12,341 nt of DNA from positions 1-12,341 of the forward strand of contig CAZNVI010000032.1 of assembly GCA_964576705.1 (NCBI GenBank), read 5' to 3'. Positions 1 to 7,599 of this stretch are shown piece after piece. This stretch comes from CAYMDS01 sp964576705 (GTDB taxonomy: Bacteria; Patescibacteriota; Microgenomatia; Levybacterales; UBA12049). The notes under the pieces were generated by a model. The model had not been told where the DNA came from, did not search any database, and saw only the letters and a list, made by a program, of their open reading frames with translations. The translations under genes were made by a program, and so were the position numbers. The stretch's first letter is position 1. Each line of letters starts with the position of its first letter.

Positions 1-1479
1 ATCTGCAGGTTTTTTAATTTCGAGTGATTTTTCTAAATCCCATGATACTGGCGCTCTGCCCTTCAATGGGCAGTTAGCACATGGCTGAAAAAATACTATA
101 TATGTCGGCGAATTTTCTGCTGTTTGTAACAATTTATCCGGTATTCTAGTATCAATCGGCCATATACCTTCTATTTGGAACTGAGGATCATCATGTAGGT
201 ATACTAAAAAAGCGTCTGGTAATAATCCGAACGTACCTTGTGTATATAGCACCACTTTATCTTCTTCTTTTTCTTTAAGATATTTAATAACTTCCTGTAT
301 CCCATATCCTGAAGGCCAATCTGTATAGTATTGGCTGACATCAGATACGGGTATGGTAGCATTTCCAAAATCATAAAGAATTAAATAGTCTTTCTGAAGG
401 GGAATGATTAAAACTAACAAAGAGAATATAAAAATATATGCATAGCTTTTTAATCTTTTAGAAATGTGGTAATAAGAAAATGCTACAAGTGGAATAAGCG
501 ACAAAGTCATAAATAAAATATAACGGGGATATAATGTCTTACCAAACAACGCGAGAGCGAGGAAAGGGACTATAAACCATAGGAAAAGAAGTATTTTCTC
601 TTTCTTATAATCTTGCTTCACTAAAAAGGATGCTGAAATCAACGCTATAAAAGGGTATGTGAAATATCTCACAAACCAATCCCTCTGACCTATCCATAAA
701 TTCCCCCAAAAGAAAGTGAAAGGATGCGTAATCCATTCTTTAAGAGGATAAACAAATATACTATTCTTTTGCTCAATAATATGAAAATATGGCGATATAC
801 GTAAAATAGAATAAATACCATAAGCAATCATAGAGGCTATTAATGCATAAAACGACCATCCTATAAACTTATTTATATTTTTTTTATTTCTGAAATCAAG
901 CAATATCGCAGAAAACGGGAGCAGAATTAGCGTAAAAAGACCATTACTTTTATTTAACGCACCAAGCCCAGCTGTGATTCCAAGCATAAATGAGACCTCC
1001 CATTTTAAATTTCTAGCAAGTCGAATTACCAGATATAAACCCCAAACAGCAAAAGTACCCACCAGGCTGTCATACAAAGCCATCCTGTCATATACAAGGG
1101 CAAACGGGTAAATAACGTAAATAAAAGCGCTAATAAACCCAATCCATTTATTTTTGAATACTTCGTATCCGAGGAAAAACAGGCCTATTACAGTTACTAA
1201 TCCAGCCAATATAGACACTAACCTACCTGCAAGAAGCGGATTTGAGGTTAAATACATAAAAAAAGTAATAAACCAAATAAAAATAGGCTGTTTGCCGTCG
1301 GTTAAAGCATAATCCCAAAATTTTAGGTCTGTCTTTAGGAATTGCGCCCAGCGTATATATATAGCTTCATCTGTGAAAATAGGGAGCGCTAGAATTGTGG
1401 GGAGTCGAAGCAATAAATAAGTTACTAAAATGACTACCGCTGAAAAAATTTCGCGGGCATACTTCTTGATATAACCCAT
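1..1479 (-). CDS. GT-C membrane glycosyltransferase (GT39/PMT_2-like), 3' end outside window
   Basis: The frame is open from an ATG at 1479 to the left edge (493 codons, no stop), so the C-terminus is missing. The protein is rich in hydrophobic segments. The first extracytoplasmic loop carries TDEAIY (D37, E38), the acidic motif of GT39/PMT_2-type enzymes, which take a sugar from a polyprenyl-phosphate donor on the outer face of the membrane. A later YDRMALYD segment (D131, R132, D137) fits the second conserved loop. After the last hydrophobic segment (about residues 345-367) comes a soluble tail with C467-x2-C470, unusual for the family. An in-frame TAA lies 12 nt upstream of the ATG, which fixes the start. 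The gene overlaps the preceding gene by 46 nt and has its own promoter-like sequence inside that gene. The acceptor is unknown: protein, lipid and glycan are all possible. Class call firm, exact activity not. Confidence 0.85.
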   Translation of the reverse strand, partial: MGYIKKYAREIFSAVVILVTYLLLRLPTILALPIFTDEAIYIRWAQFLKTDLKFWDYALTDGKQPIFIWFITFFMYLTSNPLLAGRLVSILAGLVTVIGLFFLGYEVFKNKWIGFISAFIYVIYPFALVYDRMALYDSLVGTFAVWGLYLVIRLARNLKWEVSFMLGITAGLGALNKSNGLFTLILLPFSAILLDFRNKKNINKFIGWSFYALIASMIAYGIYSILRISPYFHIIEQKNSIFVYPLKEWITHPFTFFWGNLWIGQRDWFVRYFTYPFIALISASFLVKQDYKKEKILLFLWFIVPFLALALFGKTLYPRYILFMTLSLIPLVAFSYYHISKRLKSYAYIFIFSLLVLIIPLQKDYLILYDFGNATIPVSDVSQYYTDWPSGYGIQEVIKYLKEKEEDKVVLYTQGTFGLLPDAFLVYLHDDPQFQIEGIWPIDTRIPDKLLQTAENSPTYIVFFQPCANCPLKGRAPVSWDLEKSLEIKKPAD

Positions 1480-2528
1480 ATAAAGAGATTATACAGAAAG
1501 GGTAAAAGGAGAAGCAAATACCTTGGAAACGGCGGAGTCAGACTTAAAAAGGTTAAATATAATATAATCCATATTACCATTAAGCAAATAGCTTTATGTT
1601 TCAGCGGACGATATATAAAACTAATCAATGAAATAATGCTGATAATTGGCCACTTAATGCTCCATTCTGCAATGTGCTCGACTGTACTGAAATGCGTATA
1701 CCATGTGCCGGAAAACAAAAACGGAAAAACCGTACCTATAAATGGTGCTTTCGCACCTGTAGTGTAAAACGTATATATAAACTTCTGTACCTTTAGGAAA
1801 TTAATAAATGAGTTCCCTAAAATAAAAAATCGCAGATATGTCAGTACATAAACTACGAATGACACTGGCAATGTAAAAACGAATTTCTTTATTTCGCGTT
1901 TATCATTAATAAGCAAAGTAATAACTATCGCCACAGTAGGTAAAACTAACATAAATGGAAATTTTGTAGCTGCGAAACAACCCAAAAATAAAGACAAAAG
2001 CCAGTATTGTCTTCTCAAAAAAAACAAAAAACTCAATAATAAAAATTCTAACTGTAATAAATCAAAAAAAGGGGCACGAAGTTGCTCATAAAACAAAGGC
2101 TCAAATGAAAGCAATAAAACCGGCAAGAAGGCATAAATATCATTAGCAAATATCTTTCTATTAAGAATAAAAAGCGTTATCAATACTGCAATACCTGACA
2201 GTAATGCAAAGATATTCTGATTTCCGAAAAGAATAATACTTCCTCCCAACAGATATTTACCAAGAAACGGCATTTCAGGATTCAATAAAACAGGGTTCGT
2301 ACCATGAATGTATTCCCATGCGACATGTGTATATAAACCGTCGTCGCCTACCGGGTTTTTTGATAAAGGCTTTACCCATTGTGACTGCTGATACCTTTCT
2401 TTCCAATATTCAGAATCAAATTTAGATAAATAGCGATCTCTATAATTATATATTTGAAACAACAAATGAGCTAAGAATACTATAAAAATAATAATGAATA
2501 ATAGTCTTTTAAATGCGATGTTATTCAT
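1434..2528 (-). CDS. GT-C membrane glycosyltransferase (GT39-like, GDDGLY variant)
   Basis: A 364-residue multi-pass membrane protein with an N-terminal anchor at about residues 8-27. It then has a charged extracytoplasmic stretch leading to GDDGLYTH (D62, D63), followed by NPEMPFLGK. These two motifs match the first-loop acidic pair and the P-x-x-GK element of GT39/PMT_2 proteins, with DD in place of the commoner DE. I recall similar proteins in Microgenomates genomes. It probably transfers a sugar from a polyprenyl-phosphate donor to an acceptor outside the membrane; the acceptor cannot be read from the sequence. The ATG at 2528 is preceded by an A-rich run of 18 nt and then an assembly gap, so the promoter is not visible. 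The gene ends in TAG inside the next gene, with which it overlaps by 46 nt. It is short for the family (often 450-550 residues). Confidence 0.8.
   Translation of the reverse strand: MNNIAFKRLLFIIIFIVFLAHLLFQIYNYRDRYLSKFDSEYWKERYQQSQWVKPLSKNPVGDDGLYTHVAWEYIHGTNPVLLNPEMPFLGKYLLGGSIILFGNQNIFALLSGIAVLITLFILNRKIFANDIYAFLPVLLLSFEPLFYEQLRAPFFDLLQLEFLLLSFLFFLRRQYWLLSLFLGCFAATKFPFMLVLPTVAIVITLLINDKREIKKFVFTLPVSFVVYVLTYLRFFILGNSFINFLKVQKFIYTFYTTGAKAPFIGTVFPFLFSGTWYTHFSTVEHIAEWSIKWPIISIISLISFIYRPLKHKAICLMVIWIILYLTFLSLTPPFPRYLLLLLPFLYNLFIWVISRSMPAKFFQR
1488..1517 (-). promoter_or_regulatory. Promoter inside the upstream gene, for the left-edge glycosyltransferase
   Basis: On the minus strand TTGCTT (1517-1512) is followed after 18 nt by a perfect TATAAT (1493-1488), and the ATG at 1479 begins 8 nt later. 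The site lies inside the end of the upstream glycosyltransferase gene. The spacing predicts a message that starts at or next to the start codon. Inferred from sequence only. Confidence 0.5.
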
Positions 2529-2546
2529 TTTTTACTTTTTATTTGT

Positions 2547-2646
2547 NNNNNNNNNNNNNNNNNNNNNNNNNNNNNNNNNNNNNNNNNNNNNNNNNNNNNN
2601 NNNNNNNNNNNNNNNNNNNNNNNNNNNNNNNNNNNNNNNNNNNNNN
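2547..2646. other. Assembly gap (100 N)
   Basis: Exactly 100 N, a conventional scaffolding placeholder, so the true length is unknown. Both edges are low-complexity A-rich sequence on the minus strand, which suggests that the assembler stopped in a repeat. The missing piece contains the end of the upstream membrane protein gene and possibly the promoter of the gene starting at 2528. Confidence 0.97.
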
Positions 2647-2676
2647 TTTTGATATTTGATTTTTGAATTTTGAATT
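2647..2676 (-). repeat. Low-complexity A-rich word array at gap edge
   Basis: Read on the minus strand, this stretch is built from near-repeats of about 8-10 nt (TTCAAAA, TTCAAAAATCAAA, TATCAAAA) and runs straight into the gap. The other side of the gap (2529-2546) has a related A-rich composition. The last translated residues before the gap (NSKFKNQISK) are simply this repeat read as protein. Small imperfect arrays like this are, as I recall, common at gene ends in Microgenomates genomes. Confidence 0.55.
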
Positions 2677-3828
2677 ATTCATTAACCAAAAAATAACTAT
2701 AACTACCAAAAAAGTAATAACCACAATGTAGAGATTGTTTAATAATTCTGGTACCGGTTTATTCCAATTCCCGAAATATAAAAAGGGCAAATAAGTGAAT
2801 AACGCTCCAATACTAATAATATAACTTCCGATTGAAATATACTTGTTCGTTGATAACAATGCTAAAAACGGCATAACTACCAACAGATACCATGGCTGAA
2901 AATTTCCTGATTGATTTGCGGCCGCAATAACTGACAAGGAAAGACAAGCTATACAAGCCATAAAAACCATATTCCAAGGAATTTTCATTTTCACAATTTG
3001 AAGAACTAGGACGACAAAAAAAATCGGTAGAATAAAAATAGTCGCGAACTTAACACCAATAGATAGAAGTAAAAAAATAAACATAAGTATATATCGTTTC
3101 TGAGTTAAGAAATATAGACTAACTAAGGCCACTAGTATCATAAATATATCGATATGGCCAGAAACCAAACTTTCAATTAACACTAAAGGACTAAATGCAA
3201 AAAAAGCAGACATGAAAATAACGTGTTTAGGATAAATTGTATTTGCAATTTTTCTTATAAAATATATGCTACCTAAATAGCTAAGTACAGTAAGTAACTT
3301 GAACAGAATAAAATTTAAAACGAATATATTAAACCCAAGATATGACAACGGAATTGTGACTATAAGCCATACCGGCCCGTAAGGATAGGTTCTATGAGTC
3401 CAATGCATAAACGCAAGCATAGGATCACCTGTAAAATCCAGAGCTTTAAATAGATAGGGATTCTTTCCATAGAATGTGAATATTTTCGCATCAAAAATAT
3501 AGTTAAAAAAATCATGAGAGAATGCGTTATATGAAAATAAAAGTATTCCGGCGGTAATAAGTATCAATCTCCATAAGTCTTTATTTTTAACTTTATTATT
3601 CTTTACCGCATTCATGATCAAAAAATAAGAAGTGAATAATGAAGTTAAAATTACTAAATATAAAAATGACGATAATGGTCTATTGAAGTATCCAATCATC
3701 TGAAACGCTCGCTGTATGGAGAACAGGAATGGAAAGCGTGTTAAAGCCAAACCGAGATCAACTTGGGTAAAAGAATATAATAAAAGGCTAATAAGCGAAA
3801 ATGCATAAAAAAAATACAATCGTTTCAT
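2647..3828 (-). CDS. GT-C membrane mannosyltransferase-like protein (MptB/GT87 type), 3' end in gap
   Basis: There are 394 codons from the ATG at 3828 to the gap; the real stop lies in the missing sequence. The protein has many hydrophobic segments. After about four of them comes SHDFFNYIFDAKIF (H105, D106), then YGKNPY, and later a YPYGPVW motif. This order (D-x-x-Y-x-x-D, YG-x-NPY, YGP-x-W) is typical of polyprenol-phosphomannose-dependent mannosyltransferases of the MptB/GT87 kind, which extend lipid- or polymer-linked mannan outside the membrane. The last dozen residues before the gap come from the A-rich repeat and may not belong to the functional protein. The gene sits between another GT-C gene and the GT2 donor synthase. 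A TATATC (3841-3836) 7 nt before the ATG is a weak promoter candidate. Class call good, sugar and acceptor unknown. Confidence 0.75.
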
Positions 3829-3880
3829 AAATATTGATATATTTTTACAATTTACTATTAGCTATTAACTATTTACCAAT
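3829..3880 (-). repeat. Intergenic low-complexity spacer with possible -10 box
   Basis: The 52-nt spacer on the minus strand is made of degenerate words of about 7-8 nt (GGTAAATAG, TTAATAGC, TAATAGTAAA, TTGTAAA) with almost no C. The end of the upstream glycosyltransferase gene (KGKYK) reads into the same kind of sequence. A TATATC at 3841-3836 lies 7 nt before the ATG at 3828 and could be a -10 box. No hairpin with a T-run is visible. Confidence 0.4.
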
Positions 3881-4636
3881 TTATTTGTATTTCCCTTTAA
3901 TTTTATTTACCCTAATACTTAATAACTCCACAAATCCTTCTATAGAATCCCATACAGGACTTACTCTTCTGCTCTCGACATATAACCAGCTGACCGGAAC
4001 TTCCTTAACTTCAAAACCCATATTAGTAGCATATAGCAGAATCTCAACATCAAAGCCTGCTTTAACAGCAGAACCGGTTATTTTTCTAAATCCATGATGC
4101 GCTTCGTTTAATTTCCCAAATACCCTGTAAGCAGCGGCTCTTGAAAAGAGCTTAAATCCACATTGCGTATCGGTAATATCAGGCAGTCCTACAAGTAGTT
4201 TTCTCAGCAATATATTAGCGCGTGAAATAATCAATCTGGAAAACGGTGAACCTTCCCGCCTCGTACTTCTTGAACCAATTATGACTTCGTAACTTTCATC
4301 TAAATAAGGTAATAACTTACTAACTTCTTCAATTGGTGTCGCTTGATCCATGTCTGTAAAGAGTATAGTTTTACCCTTTGCAGAAAGAACACCCTTAGTC
4401 ACGGCACCTGCTTTTCCCATGTGTTCACTTTTTATTAAATTAAATTCAGGATACTCTTCTGTAAACTCTTTTATAAAATTTATGCTTCCATCTTTCGAAC
4501 CGTCATCTACTATTATTACTTCATAAGTATATTTCTGCTTTCTAAGATAATGTTCTACCTTATCGAGGACACCTTTTCGAAGATTCGCCATCTCGTCGTA
4601 ACAGGGTATGACTACACTGAGGTAAACTTCTCTCAT
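3881..4636 (-). CDS. GT2 polyprenyl-phosphate sugar synthase (DPM1/ALG5-like)
   Basis: A 251-residue soluble GT-A enzyme. It has the N-terminal SVVIPCYDE strand, VDDGSKDGS (D44, D45) for nucleotide binding, GKAGAV at 74-79, and the metal-binding D95-M-D97 in TDMDQATP. GSR and DTQCGFKLF follow; the last is a hallmark of dolichyl-phosphate glucose/mannose synthases. Family members move a sugar from a nucleotide donor to a polyprenyl phosphate at the cytoplasmic face. No C-terminal membrane helices or GtrA-like domain follow, so it should be soluble or peripheral. Its place in a run of three GT-C genes, which use exactly such lipid donors, supports this role. The ATG at 4636 follows TATAAT by 6 nt. 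Whether it makes the glucose or mannose derivative cannot be decided here. Confidence 0.9.
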   Translation of the reverse strand: MREVYLSVVIPCYDEMANLRKGVLDKVEHYLRKQKYTYEVIIVDDGSKDGSINFIKEFTEEYPEFNLIKSEHMGKAGAVTKGVLSAKGKTILFTDMDQATPIEEVSKLLPYLDESYEVIIGSRSTRREGSPFSRLIISRANILLRKLLVGLPDITDTQCGFKLFSRAAAYRVFGKLNEAHHGFRKITGSAVKAGFDVEILLYATNMGFEVKEVPVSWLYVESRRVSPVWDSIEGFVELLSIRVNKIKGKYK

Positions 4637-4642
4637 TGTTTA

Positions 4643-4648
4643 ATTATA
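4643..4648 (-). promoter_or_regulatory. -10 box 6 nt before the GT2 synthase start
   Basis: A perfect TATAAT on the minus strand, followed by TAAACA and then ATG. It sits in the 23-nt space after the mazG-like stop codon. No -35 box is evident. The spacing predicts a leaderless message for the synthase, separate from any read-through from the gene upstream. Confidence 0.6.
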
Positions 4649-4659
4649 CTACAGTCCTG

Positions 4660-4998
4660 CTATCTATTATCGCCTTCGCCTTGAATTTTGTTCCTTTTCA
4701 ATCTGGATAATAGCTTGTCCAGGTTACCTTCAGCTACTTCCTCAAGAGTCAGATCAAGCTCAGTACAAATTTGAGTAAAATACCATAGTATATCTCCAAG
4801 CTCTCCCTTTAATGCTTCTTTATCTTCTTTACTTACTATTCCCTTTTTATCCCTATAAATTTTCTTAATTTTTCCGGCTAATTCTCCTGCTTCATTTAAG
4901 AGTCCAAGCGTCGGATACGCTATCGGACCTTCAACGCTTACATAGCTCCATGTCTTTCTAGATTGTCTCTGGTAATCTTTATATTTCTTAGTATTCAT
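4660..4998 (-). CDS. MazG-like nucleotide pyrophosphohydrolase
   Basis: A 112-residue all-alpha protein carrying the MazG/dUTPase-superfamily metal signature E-x2-E then E-x2-D: E36 and E39 in NEAGEL, E66 and D69 in ELGDILW, 26 residues apart. Such proteins cleave NTPs or dNTPs to the monophosphate and pyrophosphate, usually as nucleotide-pool cleaners. The size fits a single-domain member, not the two-domain E. coli MazG. The C-terminal part is basic and polar and ends in GDNR. It sits 23 nt upstream of the GT2 synthase on the same strand and is divergent from the ABC exporter. The synthase has its own promoter, so shared function is not implied. The substrate cannot be told from sequence. 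Confidence 0.85.
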   Translation of the reverse strand: MNTKKYKDYQRQSRKTWSYVSVEGPIAYPTLGLLNEAGELAGKIKKIYRDKKGIVSKEDKEALKGELGDILWYFTQICTELDLTLEEVAEGNLDKLLSRLKRNKIQGEGDNR

Positions 4999-5010
4999 AT
5001 GGTAGATACA

Positions 5011-5025
5011 ATTATAAATATTATA
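5011..5025 (-). promoter_or_regulatory. Promoter of the mazG-like gene (two overlapping -10 candidates)
   Basis: Two TATAAT hexamers on the minus strand, at 5025-5020 and 5016-5011. The nearer ends 12 nt before the ATG at 4998, giving a leader of about 5 nt. No Shine-Dalgarno sequence lies between. The region is shared with the divergent exporter promoter. Confidence 0.45.
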
Positions 5026-5039
5026 CTACACATTTAATA

Positions 5040-5057
5040 AATTTCTTATTTGAAATT
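5040..5057. promoter_or_regulatory. Inverted repeat between divergent promoters, possible operator
   Basis: AATTTC (5040-5045) and GAAATT (5052-5057) form a perfect 6-bp dyad with a 6-nt centre. It covers the expected -35 region of the exporter promoter, 8 nt upstream of its -10 hexamer. It could bind a repressor controlling the exporter, but AT-rich DNA gives such dyads by chance. Confidence 0.25.
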
Positions 5058-5061
5058 GCAG

Positions 5062-5070
5062 TGATATAAT
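5062..5070 (+). promoter_or_regulatory. Extended -10 promoter of the ABC exporter
   Basis: TGA followed by TATAAT (5065-5070) is an extended -10 (TGn). Six nt later (GCTTAT) comes the GTG start at 5077. No Shine-Dalgarno sequence fits in between, so the message should be leaderless and begin at or beside the GTG. Confidence 0.6.
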
Positions 5071-5076
5071 GCTTAT

Positions 5077-6846
5077 GTGAAAAACTTACTGACTATTATA
5101 AAAATCTCAAAACCGTTGCATCATCTGGTAGTTATTATTTCCTTATTAATCCTAATATCCGCGACTTTGCAATTAGTATCTCCGATATTATCGAAATTTA
5201 TAGTAGATGACATCGTTGCTGAAGTTTCAGGAAATGATGGCAATCTAAACCGCTTGATATTCCTTATCATCACCGCTTTCGTAGTAAATTTATTGGGCTT
5301 AATAACCACGGTGGTATCTGAACGCGTCGGAGATCATTTCGCAGGGCGTCTCAGAAAGTTTCTAATTGAAAAATTTTACCACAAGGTACTTACACTTCCC
5401 CAATCATATTTCGATTCTGAAGTTTCTGGAAAAATAGTGAACCAATTATCACGAGGCATTTCTTCTACCCAAGGCTTTATGAATACGGCAACTAACTTCA
5501 TACTTCCCACTTTCTTGCAAAGCTTCTTTACAATTGTAGTCTTGGCCTATTTCAATCTACCGATAGCCTTTTTTACTTTTATCCTTTTTCCCGTTTATCT
5601 TACACTTTCTCATCTATCTACAGTTCGCTGGGGACAAGAAGAGATGAAAAAAAATACTATTGAGGATATATCCCGCGGAAGAATACAGGAAGTAATATCC
5701 AACATTAAACTTGTAAAGAGTTTCACGAATGAAAAAAATGAATTTAGTTTCGTGTCAGACAGTCTTTCTGAAAGTAACAAAATATATGCCAGACAAAGCC
5801 GCACATATCATATCTTTGATTTTCTCCGCGGATTATCTCTTCATGTGATTCTTTTTGCCATAAATATACTGGTTTTTTATAACACATTCCACGGCGAACT
5901 CACCATAGGAGAAATGGTGCTCATACTTCAGCTCGTGAACCAAGCACGAACACCACTCTTCGCAATGTCTTTTATACTTACCCAGCTCCAAACAGCTGAA
6001 GCAGGGTCTAGAGAATACCTGGAAATAATAAATCTGGAATCTGTCGAAGATTTCACGAAAAAACAAAGAACGGAAAAAATCTTAAATGCGACAATCAAGT
6101 TTTCGAATGTAAATTTCAGTTATGAAAAATCAGATAAAGTTTTACGCAATATTTCATTTACAGTTAATGAGAATGAGACTGTAGCACTGGTCGGACATAG
6201 TGGCGCTGGAAAGACAACGATCATAAATTTAATTCTCAAATTTTATAGTCCGAATAGTGGCGAGATATTATTAAAAGATATAAATTATGAGACACTTGAT
6301 CACTCATTTGTCAGAAACAATATATCGCTTGTATTTCAAGAGAATGAACTTTTTTCAACTTCTGTTAAAGAAAACGTCGCATACGGAAAACAAGACGCTA
6401 CCGATGAAGAAGTAATAAAAGCTCTAAAATTAGCAAATGCATATGATTTTGTTTCAAAATTGCAGAAAGGAATTTATAGTACTGTCGGGGAACGCGGTGT
6501 AAGATTATCGGGAGGACAAAAACAAAGAATACAAATAGCAAGAGCTATACTCAAAAACGCTCAAATTCTGATTCTCGATGAAGCGACATCCTCTCTGGAT
6601 GCGAAATCTGAAAAAGAAGTACAAGAAGCGTTAGAAAACCTTATGAAGAAAAAATTAGTTATAATAATAGCCCATAGATTCAGCACGATACAAAATGTAG
6701 ATAAAATTCTGGTTATAGATAATGGAAATATGGTAGAAAGCGGAACACCTAAAGAACTATCGCAAAAAAAGGGCATTTATTCAGAGCTCCTCCACTATCA
6801 AATCGAGGGAAATAAAAAATTACTTGCTAAATTCGATATATATTAA
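5077..6846 (+). CDS. ABC exporter, fused permease and ATPase (MsbA/LmrA type)
   Basis: A 589-residue half-transporter that should work as a dimer. An N-terminal six-helix type I exporter domain (about 1-310; clear hydrophobic segments at 15-38, 57-80, 142-178 and 249-271) precedes an ATPase domain from about 340. The ATPase has Walker A GHSGAGKTT (373-381), a Q-loop in VFQEN, signature LSGGQ (477-481), Walker B LILDE with D501 and catalytic E502, and H533 in the H-loop. All catalytic residues are intact. Relatives export lipids, lipid-linked sugars, drugs or peptides; the cargo cannot be read here. The nearby glycosyltransferases make a lipid or glycolipid possible, but they are divergently transcribed. 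GTG is chosen as start because it lies 6 nt after an extended -10; the overlapping ATG at 5075 is followed at once by TGA. The phospholipase-like gene starts 3 nt after its stop. Confidence 0.92.
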   Translation: MKNLLTIIKISKPLHHLVVIISLLILISATLQLVSPILSKFIVDDIVAEVSGNDGNLNRLIFLIITAFVVNLLGLITTVVSERVGDHFAGRLRKFLIEKFYHKVLTLPQSYFDSEVSGKIVNQLSRGISSTQGFMNTATNFILPTFLQSFFTIVVLAYFNLPIAFFTFILFPVYLTLSHLSTVRWGQEEMKKNTIEDISRGRIQEVISNIKLVKSFTNEKNEFSFVSDSLSESNKIYARQSRTYHIFDFLRGLSLHVILFAINILVFYNTFHGELTIGEMVLILQLVNQARTPLFAMSFILTQLQTAEAGSREYLEIINLESVEDFTKKQRTEKILNATIKFSNVNFSYEKSDKVLRNISFTVNENETVALVGHSGAGKTTIINLILKFYSPNSGEILLKDINYETLDHSFVRNNISLVFQENELFSTSVKENVAYGKQDATDEEVIKALKLANAYDFVSKLQKGIYSTVGERGVRLSGGQKQRIQIARAILKNAQILILDEATSSLDAKSEKEVQEALENLMKKKLVIIIAHRFSTIQNVDKILVIDNGNMVESGTPKELSQKKGIYSELLHYQIEGNKKLLAKFDIY

Positions 6847-6849
6847 GTT

Positions 6850-7599
6850 ATGTTTTCACATACGCACGTTTATTTCTCAACTAAGTTAACAACTAAAGAA
6901 ATCCCACCATATACCGTAGTTGGAAGCTTATTGCCTGATTCAGGACTTACCGGAAACATAAATTGGGGAGATATACATAAACCAGAAATCGCTAAAAATT
7001 TCTTCGATCAATCCAGAAAAAAGACTAATACGAGTAAAGAATTGTATGAAGGAATAATAAACCACATTAAGTTGGATTATTTCTCCCATGTATCGTTTAA
7101 AAATAAAACCGGATTCGCTTTCGCATACCAGACCCCTAAACTGCAAAAAACCGTAGCTAAAGCGTTGATTATAGATGACAATACCAAGATAATAAAAACA
7201 TCACATAATTTTATCGAAACAGCCGTCGAACATTTGCTAATAAACGATAATCCACATATACAATTATTGGTTAAAAACTCTTTAGAAAAAATAGATACAG
7301 TTAATTTAAGTAATAACCTGAGTACATTTTTCAAGACAGAAAAATCAAAATCATTAATTAATTTAAACGAATCTTTCACTTTATTCACAAAATATGACAT
7401 TAGAGACTTAACTGAATGCGTACGTTATTGGGGTGAGTTAAATTATTATTTTGTAAAACATGCTATAGATAAAGACGCTACCAAGGAAGCGCTATACATA
7501 GCTATAGATATTGTTAAAGATAAATATAAAAAATTTCTCGACTATACTATACAAAAACATGATAGCAACGAAGCGTTATTGACCTTGTTGCGTGGATAA
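6850..7599 (+). CDS. Zinc-dependent phospholipase C-like (PF00882-like) protein
   Basis: A 249-residue protein with no signal peptide or clear membrane segment. Its histidines and acids are placed as in the zinc-dependent phospholipase C / P1 nuclease fold: H4 and H6, D30 in GSLLPD, H72-x3-D76-x3-H80, and H119-x3-E123 followed by E127-H128. In the known enzymes such residues hold three zinc ions that cleave phosphodiesters. Many PF00882-like proteins without signal peptides are of unknown function, so a cytoplasmic phosphoesterase is a safer call than a secreted lipase. The ATG lies 3 nt after the exporter stop, so the two are probably co-transcribed. The 3' end overlaps the convergent secreted-protein gene by 24 nt. 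Assigned from motif pattern only; another metal hydrolase of similar fold is possible. Confidence 0.6.
   Translation: MFSHTHVYFSTKLTTKEIPPYTVVGSLLPDSGLTGNINWGDIHKPEIAKNFFDQSRKKTNTSKELYEGIINHIKLDYFSHVSFKNKTGFAFAYQTPKLQKTVAKALIIDDNTKIIKTSHNFIETAVEHLLINDNPHIQLLVKNSLEKIDTVNLSNNLSTFFKTEKSKSLINLNESFTLFTKYDIRDLTECVRYWGELNYYFVKHAIDKDATKEALYIAIDIVKDKYKKFLDYTIQKHDSNEALLTLLRG

Noticed and set aside
2539..2646. Stop codon at 2539 closing the membrane-protein frame through the gap
   Set aside because: The frame passes through 100 N of unknown true length, so the reading frame on the far side is arbitrary. The CDS is reported only to 2647.
2647..2676. CRISPR repeat or direct-repeat array at the gap edge
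   Set aside because: The units are short, degenerate and A-rich with no unique spacers of constant length, and no cas genes are nearby.
3834..4097. Plus-strand frame of 87 residues opposite the GT2 synthase
   Set aside because: It lies antisense to a gene with intact catalytic motifs and begins in the low-complexity spacer; no family features.
5075..5080. ATG at 5075 as exporter start
   Set aside because: It is followed directly by TGA in its frame; the exporter frame starts with the overlapping GTG at 5077.
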